From positions 1,488,001 through 1,552,000 of the forward strand of contig CM030836.1 in assembly GCA_018105865.1 (NCBI GenBank): a DNA stretch of 64,000 nucleotides, given 5' to 3'. This stretch comes from Metaphire vulgaris (taxonomy: Eukaryota; Annelida; Clitellata; Crassiclitellata; Megascolecidae). Position 1 is the first letter of the stretch, and every line of letters begins with the position of its first letter. Positions 9,957 to 19,674 of the stretch are shown here, in pieces. The translations under genes and the position numbers were made by a program. The notes under the pieces are model-generated. The model made no database searches, was not told where the DNA came from, and saw nothing but the letters and a program-made list of their open reading frames with translations.

Positions 9957-10132
9957 AGGGGTGCGATTTGTGACTGGAGCAGTGGGGGAATATTGGTGGG
10001 AATATGTCGAGCTTGGGAGGATGTAGTTGTTGGGGAAATGTTGCAGTGGGGATGTAGTTGTGGGGATGTAGCATTGGGGGATGCAGTTGGGCAGAAGGAT
10101 ATCCCCCTTCCCATAAAAAAATTGAGCCCTGT
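9957..10132. mobile_element. MITE, family CAGGGYGCGATTTGTG (copy 1)
   Basis: The left part (ggtgcgatttgtga) and the G-rich interior, with repeated GGGGATGTAG units, match the elements at 33984-34145 and 40593-40769 in reverse orientation. TTATGATT flanks it at 9949-9956 and 10133-10140. Termini are degenerate. The long frames here are artefacts of the G-rich repeat. Confidence 0.75.
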
Positions 10133-10189
10133 TTATGATTGAGAATAATCTCAAGTTTTAAGAAATTGATATACATAACTCCCAAAGTT

Positions 10190-10600
10190 CCCCAAAACTC
10201 CCAAACTGATACTTTTTGAATACATTAGAACCAACATTCAGCCAAATAAAACGAAAAATCTTATAGTGCTCTGTAACTATAGACCTCCAAGAACATCCAC
10301 GGACTCTTTCAACGTTGAATTATATTAGCCCTTAGGTAATGAAACATTGAAAAAGTAATAATTATGGGATATTTTAATATTGACTCATAAAAAACTGAGT
10401 CTCATGAACCACCTGAATGTTTTATCAACATGATGTTGGCAAATTGTTTCATGCCCACTATTAATGAGCCTTAAAGATATACCCAATATAGCAAAACTTT
10501 GATTGACAACTTTTTCTTATAAATTTTAATTCAGATATAAATTTGTATTCAGAAAAAGCCAAAACTGCAATTCTCCAAAACCGAATCTCAGATAACTACA
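10190..10600 (+). pseudogene. LINE endonuclease-domain relic (5' part of a split LINE)
   Basis: Broken plus-strand frames read NKTKNLIVLCNYRPPRTSTD, then an IIMGYFNIDS-like stretch (usual motif MGDFNID), then TLIDNFF. This is the order of the AP-endonuclease domain of non-LTR elements. Stops and frameshifts are frequent. The RT part of the same element appears to resume at 11820. Confidence 0.65.
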
Positions 10601-10843
10601 ATTCGTTTACAGAATTTTCGTCTACGAAAATTCGCCTACAGACTTGTGGTCTACCAACAGTAGGTCTACTACAATATCTGGACTAGGGTTATGGTGGGTT
10701 TAGGTTAGGGTTATTGCTAGGGTTAGGGTTACAGTTAGGGGTAGGGTTATGGTTAGGGTATCGTAGTAGACCTACTGTTGGTAGACCAACAGTCTGTAGA
10801 CGAATTGTCATAGACGTAAGGTCTGTAGGCGAATTGTCGCGAA
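10594..10843. mobile_element. Fold-back element with TTAGGG-type core, second family
   Basis: Arms of about 80 bp at 10594-10677 and 10759-10843 are inverted; the best-matching block is GTCTACCAACAGTAGGTCTA. The centre, 10683-10758, is degenerate TTAGGG repeat. Related half-units (GTAGACCAATTGTCG type) occur at 54665-54800. I could not define a target duplication. Confidence 0.7.
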
Positions 10844-10845
10844 AC

Positions 10846-11489
10846 CTTGGACCTATATGGTTTGGGATCTGATGAATGTTATGGGGATGAAAATGAAGGC
10901 ACTGTCAATAATATGACTGGAAAACAGATTCGTGTTAAAGCGACTATAATTGCATCTAGCACTACTAAAGCACTGGAAGAATTGGAGAGAGTGATGGTGA
11001 AAACGATGATGCACTTGGCATCGAATGCCATTGGACTGGAACCATTTTTCAGTGCATCACTCTGGTGGAGATCTCAGAACCAATGAGTCAGCATACAGAA
11101 TCTCAGCCTATTGTTGTGCGATGTTATAATGCAGCAATGGTGGAGTGGATCAGGCTGACCAGAATGTGTCATTATATCGTATGTCAATGAGAAGCTCTGC
11201 CTACATCATCGACAATGGTGCAGAATGCATGGATTTTGTATAGATGTGCACCATAATATCAAGGAAACTACTAGATCTTCTCGGTATTCATGCCAACACA
11301 GCCAAACTTGGTCGACCTGGAAAGCCAAAGCCTCTTGACAGCCGTGTGCCTTTGGAAATATGGGCCATTACTTTAATGACTTGCATGCAGAGGTGCTGTG
11401 GACAATGTGGCAAGAATACGAGGAAAAGATGCCAAAAATGAAACATTGGCTTGCATATCCATTGTTTCAATGCCTTTCATGGCAATAAG
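10846..11489 (+). pseudogene. piggyBac-type transposase relic
   Basis: Pieces in shifted frames include an acidic N-terminal stretch, then SQPIVVRCYNAAM and VDQADQNVSLYRM (the family's RCYN-MGGVD-AD segment). Next comes GRPGKPKPLDSRVP and a C-terminal cysteine-rich finger, CGQCGKNTRKRCQK then NIGLHIHCFNAFHGNK. At the expected third or fourth zinc-ligand position, directly after CQK, the codon is TGA, so the finger is cut. The region between acidic start and RCYN is much shorter than in full transposases (about 550-600 residues), so most of the catalytic core is deleted. Confidence 0.75.
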
Positions 11490-11502
11490 TGATTATTTAT
11501 AA

Positions 11503-11652
11503 CATTGTTTTATTCAGGCCTGTTAGGGGAGATCCCCAAGCACAACATCTCCCCCAATCTTAGCACTTACGTAAATGTTTGCATTGAACTGCGTCTCTTC
11601 CCTCCAGCCACGTGAAGTTGCTCCCCAGGCCTGGGGACTGGATAAAACACTG
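11503..11652. mobile_element. Small inverted-repeat element, family CAGTGTTTTATCCAG
   Basis: Ends are cattgttttattcaggcc and, inverted, cagtgttttatccag. The flanking octamers ATTTATAA and ATTTGTTA match at 6 of 8. A partial left end of the same family occurs at about 63496. Confidence 0.6.
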
Positions 11653-11819
11653 ATTTGTTATTTTATTGCAGAAGTACATCAAAACTGCCTGTATATAACA
11701 TTTTACTGCTACGTTACTAGCACACCCTCCCATGGTGCATGACTTTAAGACTATATTTTCAATAAAAAATGTAATTTTAAGAAATAAATGTTAGCTGACC
11801 CACTTACGTGTCATATCAA

Positions 11820-12705
11820 ATTAAAAAATGTTAATGGAATGCTGAAAGAAAAATTGGATTGATATGGGTCAAACAAATAATAATGAAACAAGCTGAAAGG
11901 ACATGCCATTCAAACAACATAAGAGACAGCACAAACGCTAGTAGGCTACCACTACATGGAACTATATTAATGAATCGTTAAACAACAATAATAATAATAC
12001 AAATAAATCTATAACTCTCCTTAGCAGAGAAGGCAATGACACATATTTGGATGACAAGAAATCTATTTCCAATTGATTCAACAACTAAATATAGGTCACG
12101 AAACAGCTTCAAAAATCCAGCCTTCTAATACATTATGTCAGATAGATGATCATTTTTTTAAACATTCCGTCTAATAACTCCTTTCAAATTTATCCAACTA
12201 CACCAGAAGAGGTTACAGATATTATAGTTAATCTTAAATGTAAAAATCCATCTGGATATGATGAACTAAATCAAAATATAATTATTCCCTGTGTTGAATA
12301 TATAGATGAACTTATGTCTGATATCAAAAATTCTTCTATTCTTACAGGAAAAATCTCAGAGGAAATAATAATTGAAAACTAACCCCAATTTATAAAAGTG
12401 TCTCTAAAATGGTTATATCAAATTATAGACTAATTTCCAATGTCCCAATTTTCCTAAAATTCCTGAAAGGCAATGCTTACCAAGCCTTACCAGAATGTTA
12501 AACTACTTAGATGCATTTAATATGCTATCCACTGATCAATATGGTTTCAGCCCTATTTCTCCACTTAAATGCCAATAATGAATTTAATTGATACCAAAAC
12601 AACAAATTTTTAATCCCACAAGCACACTATTGGAACAATCCTCGATATAAAAAAAAGTTTTTGGTGCTCTAGGCCAGGGGTATCTCAGCTCGCTTCTGAA
12701 AAACT
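11820..12705 (+). pseudogene. LINE reverse-transcriptase relic (3' part of a split LINE)
   Basis: The open piece 12146-12382 reads FQIYPTTPEEVTDIIVNLK and SGYDELNQNII. It is followed in broken frames by counterparts of NYRPIS, STDQYGF and HKHTIGTILDIKKSF, which is the fingers-to-palm order of a non-LTR RT. The element ends near a common dispersed sequence at 12705. Together with 10190-10600 it is one LINE opened by the fold-back, piggyBac and MITE insertions. Confidence 0.7.
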
Positions 12706-12707
12706 AA

Positions 12708-12830
12708 GGGAGTTATTATAATATAGAGAGAGTTATTATTATATATATAATAATGATGGGGGGAGTCATTATTATATATATAATAATGAGGGGGGAGTTA
12801 TTATTATATGGGAGTCATTATAATATACTA
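12708..12830. repeat. AT-rich palindromic repeat, copy 2 (inverted)
   Basis: This is the reverse complement of 7096-7213 with few differences. The gggagtta-ttattatatat palindromic units are kept. Confidence 0.75.
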
Positions 12831-12837
12831 TACCGGG

Positions 12838-13010
12838 TCATTTAATCAAAAGGCCGAGACATTAAGTCAAAATAGTAAATGTCGACAGCTGTTGGCAAAA
12901 TTAGGCCTATGAACAGTCGTGTACAGATGAGGGGAAGGAAGAGAGGAAAAGAAAATGGAAAGATAGACAACCTTTACTAAATTCCACAGTCAAGGTGGTA
13001 TTTGTGATTG
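12838..13010. repeat. Dispersed repeat R2, copy 3 (partial)
   Basis: It matches 6790-6955 in direct orientation (tcaaaatagtaa, tgtacagatgaggggaagga, agatagacaac). Confidence 0.7.
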
Positions 13011-13049
13011 AATTCAGTGGAATAGATCTTTTGCCATTTGCCTTACAAT

Positions 13050-13231
13050 CAGTGGCGGCTCTAGGATTTGGCAAGTGGGGGGCCGTTGGGGTGGCAACTT
13101 CTAATCATGGGGGCCAACCATTTGTTGTTTAATGTATGTAGCATTAAGTATAGGGTCCCAACAGGGGGCACTGGGGACAGCCACTCAATAGGGGGCACGG
13201 GCCCCCGGGTCCCCCGGTGGAGCCGCCACTG
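13050..13231. mobile_element. hAT-like MITE, family CAGTGGCGGCTC
   Basis: It has the same termini as 5637-5831 but lies in the opposite orientation. Target duplications CTTACAAT and CTTACAGT match at 7 of 8. Confidence 0.88.
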
Positions 13232-13264
13232 CTTACAGTCCTTAGTAAGTTAATTAAATAAGCT

Positions 13265-13555
13265 AAGGGACGGGAAGTTAGCAGAGTGGTAACAACGCTG
13301 GACGATGGAGCAGAAGGTCGTGAGTTCGAAACCCACAGGAGCCCTAAGGTCGACTCAACCTTACTCGCTAGAGAGCGGTGGTAAACTGAAAAGCAGCGTT
13401 AAGCTACGAGGCAAAACGTGGGTCTGGGAAAAGTAATGGCAGCCGAATGAATGGCTTATACCGCCTACGTCGCTGATTGCACAGGCCGGAGATAAGCGCC
13501 GGAATCCGACGCTCGGACTCGATTACGGAACCTACGCTTACCATTACCTTAAATA
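13265..13555 (+). mobile_element. tRNA-derived SINE
   Basis: The head has an A-box-like TTAGCAGAGTGGT at 13277-13289 and a B-box GAGTTCGAAACCC at 13322-13334, spaced as in a tRNA. It is followed by about 200 bp unrelated to tRNA. The acceptor stem does not pair, so it is not a functional tRNA gene. Confidence 0.7.
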
Positions 13556-13759
13556 AGCTTGATTGACCACAACAACTCAAATATTTTGTCAAATATTTTG
13601 TTCATGCGGCCAATGCCACCATTAGTTGCTAAACTGTGTTGCGAAAATCCGTATAGTTCCGCCTTATTCCAGTACGAATAGGTGCAAGGCTATGCAGCCA
13701 AATCCCACAGTTTCAATACTAAGTAAATTGAGGTTTCAGCTTCAGGCAACATGAAATGT

Positions 13760-14060
13760 TATAATCATCATCATCGTCATCATCGTCGTCGTCATCAATA
13801 TCGCTGCTAGCATCAACATCATCAATATCATCGTCTTGATCATCATCATCATCATCATCATCATTATCATCATCTTGTCATCGTCAGCATCGTCGTTATT
13901 AGCATCATCGTCATTGTCACCACCATTATCGCCATCATCATCATTACCATCGTCATCGTCATCATCGTCGACGTCTTTGTCGGCATCATCATCATCATCT
14001 CCATCGTCATAATTATTAGAATCACTATCATCATCGCCGTCGACGTCTTCATTATAATGT
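13760..14060. repeat. (ATC/GTC)n microsatellite
   Basis: About 300 bp of CAT, CGT and ATC triplets produce Asp-rich and Met-rich artefactual peptides on the minus strand. Confidence 0.95.
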
Positions 14061-14404
14061 AAATATGTGGCACACACTCAGAAAACTACCAGGGTTGAGA
14101 AGCTTCATTTATTTTTCAACATACCGTACTTTAACAATTTACCGAAAATCTCAAAATCATCACATTCATGTATATAGATCAAATCGTCAGTTGTGTAGGT
14201 TAGCCATTGGCTGAATTTCTGCCTGGATATTGAAACCGAACTTAAGATAAAACGCAGTGGTAGTCACATCTGCTGTTCACAAATATTCTCTTTAAGGCAG
14301 GAGTAAAAAAACCAGATTTCGACTCAAAGGGAAAAAATACAAAAAATATAGGATTTGGCTTTTAATGGTTTTTGGGGGGTTTGGAAATCAAATGTTTCAG
14401 TCCT

Positions 14405-14905
14405 CAGTGTTGTAAAGTATTTAAATACTTTAGTATTTAAATACTATTTAAATACTTTGTCCAGTATTTAAGAAAGTATTGAAATACCCATTCAAAATTA
14501 AGTATTTAAAATTTAAATAGTACTTAAATACCATAGAGTATTTGGATGTATTTAAGAAATTTAAATACTTGTGATTTATTGCAATTTTCACGTGCAAAAT
14601 TTCTACTAATTCGTCAGTCGTCACAAAATACAAATAGACGCCTGTTAGACGCATTAAGTATAGGCCTACATTGACATTGTTAGAAATAATTTTAACTAAC
14701 ATTTCTTTACACAAAAATACGGTTGTGGCGAATCATGTGTCAAATACATTATCAAGTAGTTAAATAAGTATTTAAAACTTATTTGCCAATATTTAAATAC
14801 TTACCCTAGTATTTGGGTATATAAATACTATTTAAATACTACCTGCGAACCAAGTATTTATGTAAGTATTTAAATACTTCAGCGAAGTATTCACCTTTCC
14901 ATCAG
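14405..14905. mobile_element. hAT-like non-autonomous element rich in GTATTTAAATAC
   Basis: It begins CAGTGTTGTAAAGTATTTAA and ends, inverted, CTGATGGAAAGGTG then AATACTT. Perfect 8-bp duplications TCAGTCCT lie at 14397-14404 and 14906-14913. Both ends are filled with the palindrome GTATTTAAATAC. The minus-strand frame inside is not a gene. Confidence 0.85.
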
Positions 14906-14913
14906 TCAGTCCT

Positions 14914-15770
14914 GATGGAAAGGAAACCCTTTATAATGCTAGATTGGAAGCTTCCGCGATTAAATAATAATCGGTTTAACCACGAGCGGCGGCCTAGCCA
15001 GGATTCTAGAATAGGGGGCACGCCGACAATTTCGGCCCAAAACTGTAGACGAGCAACAAACAAAGGTCGTCTTCTAAAGCGCTGTGAAGCTCAAGTTTGT
15101 TCAACTCGATCTGAAACAACTCCTCCCTCAACTACACTCCGGTTTCGAACGAATCGCACGGCCGATCCAGGTCCGAATAGGGGATCGGGCTCCGGGTCTC
15201 GTGCCCCCGCGTCCACGTGACCACGCCAATATAAACCAATACATGTAAAGATAGTCCGACTCATGGGGGCGCCGGGAGTCAAATATTGGGTGGGCCAACA
15301 TGGAAAGTTTCCAGTTAGCAACATGAATTTGGTTGACTCAGTTGCCTTGCCTCGCGTGAGGCCTGAAGTCCTCAGCCTCTCCCCTTTTGGTCCTTAGGCC
15401 TACAGTTAAACGTCCTTACGCTCCTCTGTCCATTCCCCGAATGGGCGATAGCGTTGTGTAGAAATTTTATTTTTTAAAACAAAATATCACCATGTGTATA
15501 TGATATGATATATAACAATATTATTGATATAATATAAAAATTAATGTGAAATAGCACAAACAGCGTCAAGACTGCGCAGCGAGAAATTTTCTCCGTCTCT
15601 CCCTCCCTCCCTCTCTCTGTCCATGAATGAGTACAGCCATTCATTCACTAGTCCACTGTTCCTCAGTCTGTCAGTCTGTCTGTCTGTCAGTATGTCTGTG
15701 CATATGCCTATCTCTCTCTCTGATCATTATCATGTCTCTCTGTCCGTTCATGTATGTTCAACAGTCACCA
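14914..15770. other. Non-coding, repetitive appearance
   Basis: A G-rich stretch near 15010-15300 resembles worn transposon ends (cctagccaggattctag, gggcgccgggagtc), but no boundaries could be fixed. The rest is AT-rich or CT-rich (15593-15720). Confidence 0.4.
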
Positions 15771-15771
15771 G

Positions 15772-15860
15772 GCCCGTGCGAAGTGGAGGGTGCAGAGGGT
15801 GTGGCTGCACCTCAGAGAAAAAAGGTCACGTTTCTGTCTTTCAACAGAAGACGACGACTT
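15772..15860. mobile_element. Partial MITE, family CAGGCCCGT (left end)
   Basis: The sequence caggcccgtgcgaagtggag and the following ctgcacctcagagaaaaaag match the left end of the complete element at 18872-19191. No right end is found. Confidence 0.5.
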
Positions 15861-15929
15861 GAGGCAAAATTTTAAACAAAAAAACTGTTAATACTCAATC
15901 GTCTCAACATTTTATGACCCTATTTTTCA

Positions 15930-16377
15930 TCTGCGTCATCATCGTAACCATCGCCATCATCATCGTTGAGATCATCACCCCTGTCGTCGTCGTCATCATC
16001 ATATCCATCATATAATCATCATCATCGTCGTCATCATCATCGTATTCGTGATCGTCGTCGTCATCGCCATCTTCAAACTGGTCTCACAAATAACATGCTC
16101 TAGCTCTTGCTCCTCCCCTCCTCACTCCAAAAACAAAACTACTTAAAATCCATCCAATATCATCATCAAAACCATCACCACTGCAGCTGAGGCTATCATC
16201 ACAAGCAGCAGCTGTGAGATCATCATCATCATCATCATCATTATCATAATCATCGTCACCATTATCATCATCATCATTATCAAGATATCACCACTGTCGT
16301 TGCCGTCATCACATCATCATCATCATCGATCATCACTATCGTCGTGATCATAATCATAATTGACGTCGTCGATGTTG

Positions 16378-16414
<37 letters not shown>

Positions 16415-16420
16415 TTTCTA
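15930..16420. repeat. ATC-rich microsatellite block
   Basis: Imperfect CATCAT and CGTCGT triplets occupy most of this stretch, with one perfect run at 16378-16416. Confidence 0.9.
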
Positions 16421-16429
16421 ATGTATTTT

Positions 16430-17080
16430 GCACCGAGATTCTTCTATACCTACAGTACTCAATATTTTTACATTGAACCCAAGTTATTTTTCTGCATTAT
16501 TTTATATTATGCATATACAATTATTATATTTCTAAATGCTTTTGGTTTTAAATTTAGGTCTACTACTGAAACACAAGTGATCTCATAGTTTTCATCTTCC
16601 TATCTCTAAATTAAAACGCCTGCTATGGCACGTGTGCTGGTGATAAACTTGTTTTTGATGTTTGGTTGTTGAAAGAAACCAAGCAGTGACTGTTTAAGAA
16701 AAAATTATCACTGCGCTAAACTCAGAAAAATAATTGTGGACTTCCGCGCAAAAAACAAGCAAAAAGGTCGCTGGAGAAAATTTATCACTGCACAAAGCAC
16801 ATAAAATTGCATTTTACCACTGCACAATTTCATTTTATCACTGCACATTTTGTGCATCACTGCACGTTAAAACAAGCTCTGAGACTTAGAGGTTATATTT
16901 AGTTGTGGTCACATCTGCTGTGGACGTAGTCAATGACCATAAGGAAAAAATTCGCCGTGTGAAGGAATCGCTAGCAACATTTTAGCAACAGACGAAAAAA
17001 ATGCAGAAAGTCAATAATAATCGATCAGTCACCGGGGACTTTCTTCCGAAAACAAGTCACAGCTGCGTTCAAAACAAGGT
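16430..17080. other. Upstream region of the secreted-protein exon
   Basis: The stretch is unique and AT-rich, with repeated short atcactgcac motifs at about 16705-16865 (four to five occurrences). No coding frame is seen. The motif could be regulatory or chance; nothing else supports it. Confidence 0.4.
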
Positions 17081-17091
17081 AGATTTCATCC

Positions 17092-17098
17092 TATATAA
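17092..17098 (+). promoter_or_regulatory. TATA box
   Basis: TATATAA lies 83 bp upstream of the start ATG at 17181, in the right place for a transcription start near 17122. The leader would be about 60 bases. Confidence 0.65.
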
Positions 17099-17180
17099 GG
17101 CCGGTGGGTCTAAGAGGAAAGCATTCGGTGAAGAGATCGTTTGAAGACCTGCCTCATCATCCGCTCCGGTCGTGTTCATC

Positions 17181-17496
17181 ATGAAGGGAATCAGTCTCGT
17201 GTTCGTCGCCGTCACAGTCCTCGCGGCGTTGGTGCTCTTCCCACAGCGCTCGTCAGCTCAGCTCAACGCAGTTTGCGATTCGATTGCAGACCTCGTCAAA
17301 AAGCTTGGCGCCACTGTGGAAAACATCGGCGAGACGACCAAGACCGCTTGCAATCAAGTGGGTCAAGGGCTAGTCAATTGCGGTACTTTGGCATCACTGA
17401 TTACAACTCTAACAACCACTGTTGGAGGCACTGTAGGTGACCTCTCCGAGGCGGTTAGAACTACGTGCAAATCCCTTCTCGGCGTTCTATCTCCTG
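17181..17496 (+). CDS. First coding exon of an unrecognised secreted protein
   Basis: The ATG at 17181 opens 105 codons plus one base, ending at a good splice donor (CT|GTAAGTATCC at 17497). Residues 1-27 form a signal peptide: charged start, hydrophobic VFVAVTVLAALVLF, and a likely cut after Ala-Gln near residue 27. The mature part has four Cys (32, 57, 67, 96) and looks helical. It contains two related segments, LGATVENIGETTKTACNQVG (residues 42-61) and VGGTVGDLSEAVRTTCKSLL (81-100), with Cys near the end of each. The following intron and later exons were not found; the frame past the donor gives a hydrophobic tail that is probably intronic. I do not recognise the family. Function, including any defence or mucus role, is unknown. 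Confidence 0.65.
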
Positions 17497-17607
17497 TAAG
17501 TATCCTCAATCACCTATTGACTTATATTGTCTTCTTGTATATTCTATTGTGATCTGATTTTATCACCTTTAAAAAACTTCGCAGATAATCTGGTTAATCT
17601 GAGAATG

Positions 17608-17645
<38 letters not shown>

Positions 17646-18234
17646 CTGCATCATAACGGACAGACAAATCTGCAAGACGGATATAGAGGCACCTGGCTAT
17701 CTCGCAATGGCAATGAATTTTGGTCGCCAAAGATGATTAGACATGCCACATGGGGACTGATCGAACAACTATTATTGTCGAAAATAATAATAATAAATTA
17801 TTATTGTGATTTCAAGTGACGTATCCATTAGAGGTCATTAGTTTGCGTTTAACCCCCAATAATCCACCATCAGCGTTTAGTTACCCAGCTTATGAAGATA
17901 ACGTTTGAATCCATTTTTTTCAACTGCTAATGACTTTTCGCCATATAGGCTACGTTCCAATTGTCCACAACCTAGCACCCACATTTTTGGTTTCTTTGGT
18001 CTCCCTATTTTCGGTTACAGTTTGCACTTGTGAACTGTTGTGCTGCTATAGTGTGCTAATGCAAAGAATCGTATGGCAGTAATGGCACATCTAATTTACT
18101 AGTCATTATTTTGTATGTTTCGATCAGGTGTCCTGTTATTCCTCTCTTTTCCAATGCTGTCAAATCACTCAAATGTCTTTTCAAATGTTCATAATGGCAT
18201 CAATCGGCCATCGTTTCCGAAAAACTCTATTTAG
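17497..18234. other. Presumed intron, with (AT)n at 17611-17642
   Basis: The donor at 17497 opens a stretch with an AT microsatellite and no recognisable second exon. The next repeat (R1 copy 2) begins near 18235. Confidence 0.4.
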
Positions 18235-18597
18235 TTTCTTTAAAATGGATTCAATGGTTGATCGCAGTGTTCTATTTCTATCTGTATAATATTGACAAAT
18301 GCAAGATTGCCGCCATTTTTATTTGTTTCTAGCTGGGAGGAAAGTAACTGGAAGCGAATGTTGCAAAGGCACGAGTTGCGATACTGAGTAAGTTTCGACA
18401 GCGAATTTGTTATTTCAAGAGCAAGTTAAGCCTACATGAACATCCAGATGCTTCGTTTAATATTATATTAAATAAGTTATACTATCCTATGTGATGTAAC
18501 GTAAAATAATATTTGCATGGTGTTTCTTATGAAGAATCACTTATTCACGCTCAAAAGCATACCTTCTCTAAATCTATTTCACGCTATTTTATATTAC

Positions 18598-19512
18598 GCA
18601 ATGTTGCGTTCAATTGTACGATGTCAATGCGACAACTATTTATTATTCATGGGGAAAGTTCCAGCAAACACAGTTCGCCTTTTGCCCGTCTCCTGAAATG
18701 AAGTCCAAGAGGCCAGGACATAGACAAATAGCAAGACGATTGCGTTTGCTATTGCTGTTTTCGTTGCTACTGCTGCTGCTGCTCGGGTAGTATCAGTAGT
18801 TGTATCTGAAGCCGTTGTAGTAGTAGTTGCCATCATAGTAGTGGTGACGATGGTAGGGGTTGTGATGGGAGCAGGCCCGTACGAAATGGGGGTGGAGGGG
18901 GTCCAGCTGCACCACCTGAAAAAAGTAGGGGCTGCAGCTCACCCCCTGGAAGACGAGGCTGGGAAGTGCAGACCTGCACCCATTGGAATTTTCGACTCAA
19001 AAATACATAGGAAATTACCTTTTTGCCTGACGACTCAAAAATATAAGGGAAATTACCTTTTTTCTTGGCTTTTCGACTCAAAAATATACAGGAAATTACC
19101 TTTTTTGGCTTGTCCACCAAAAAATGTGACAACCAAACACCTCGCCTCGAAAAATCTGCGCCCCTGTTAAAAATTCGTTCCGACGTGCCTGGATGGGAGT
19201 GATGATATAGGTGGTGATGGTTTTGGTTGTTGTATTAGTTGTCACCGCCTTTTGACGCCTAATGATGTGTATTTTTCAGTCTGACGAGCAAAAACAGTCG
19301 TTGCTACCTTTCCACAAATACAATTTTTAAAATTTTACAAAATTTTAAAATTTTTCTTGTGTCCCGGTAATTAAATTTAAAATTTTCCAAATTTTAAAAC
19401 TGATTATAATGACATGTTATTAGTTTTTAAACAGAATTTTGCTACCAGCATTTTACTATTCGTGGCCCGGTACCGGGTCGCGATCCGCCGGTTGGGAAAC
19501 CCTTGTTTGGCT
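18598..19512. mobile_element. Insertion in R1 with a possible hAT right end
   Basis: The stretch is absent from R1 copy 1. Its right end (gatccgccggttgggaaacc at about 19481-19500) resembles a hAT terminus of the GGTTTCCCAACC type. The left end is not recognisable. A complete MITE is nested inside at 18872-19191. Confidence 0.5.
18872..19191. mobile_element. hAT-like MITE, family CAGGCCCGT
   Basis: Inverted ends CAGGCCCGTACGAA and TTCGTTCCGACGTGCCTG are flanked by perfect GATGGGAG duplications at 18864-18871 and 19192-19199. The interior has three repeats of a GACTCAAAAATA-AAATTACC type. A relative lies at 38470-38683. Confidence 0.9.
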
Positions 19513-19674
19513 CATGCGCCGTAGGATGTATTTTCCATAGTCAGACTGAAAATATTTCCTCTCGTCTGGCTTCTCTATTGGCCTATTTCAATTTTATACA
19601 ACTTCTAATTCTCTAGATTTAGCAAAGAATTTTGCCCGCTACGCCATCTTTCGACTGACAGTGGACATTGTAGA

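Noticed and set aside
13265..13345. A functional tRNA gene
   Set aside because: The ends do not form an acceptor stem and the sequence continues as a SINE body.
13742..14077. An Asp-rich acidic protein
   Set aside because: It is a translation of an ATC/GTC microsatellite.
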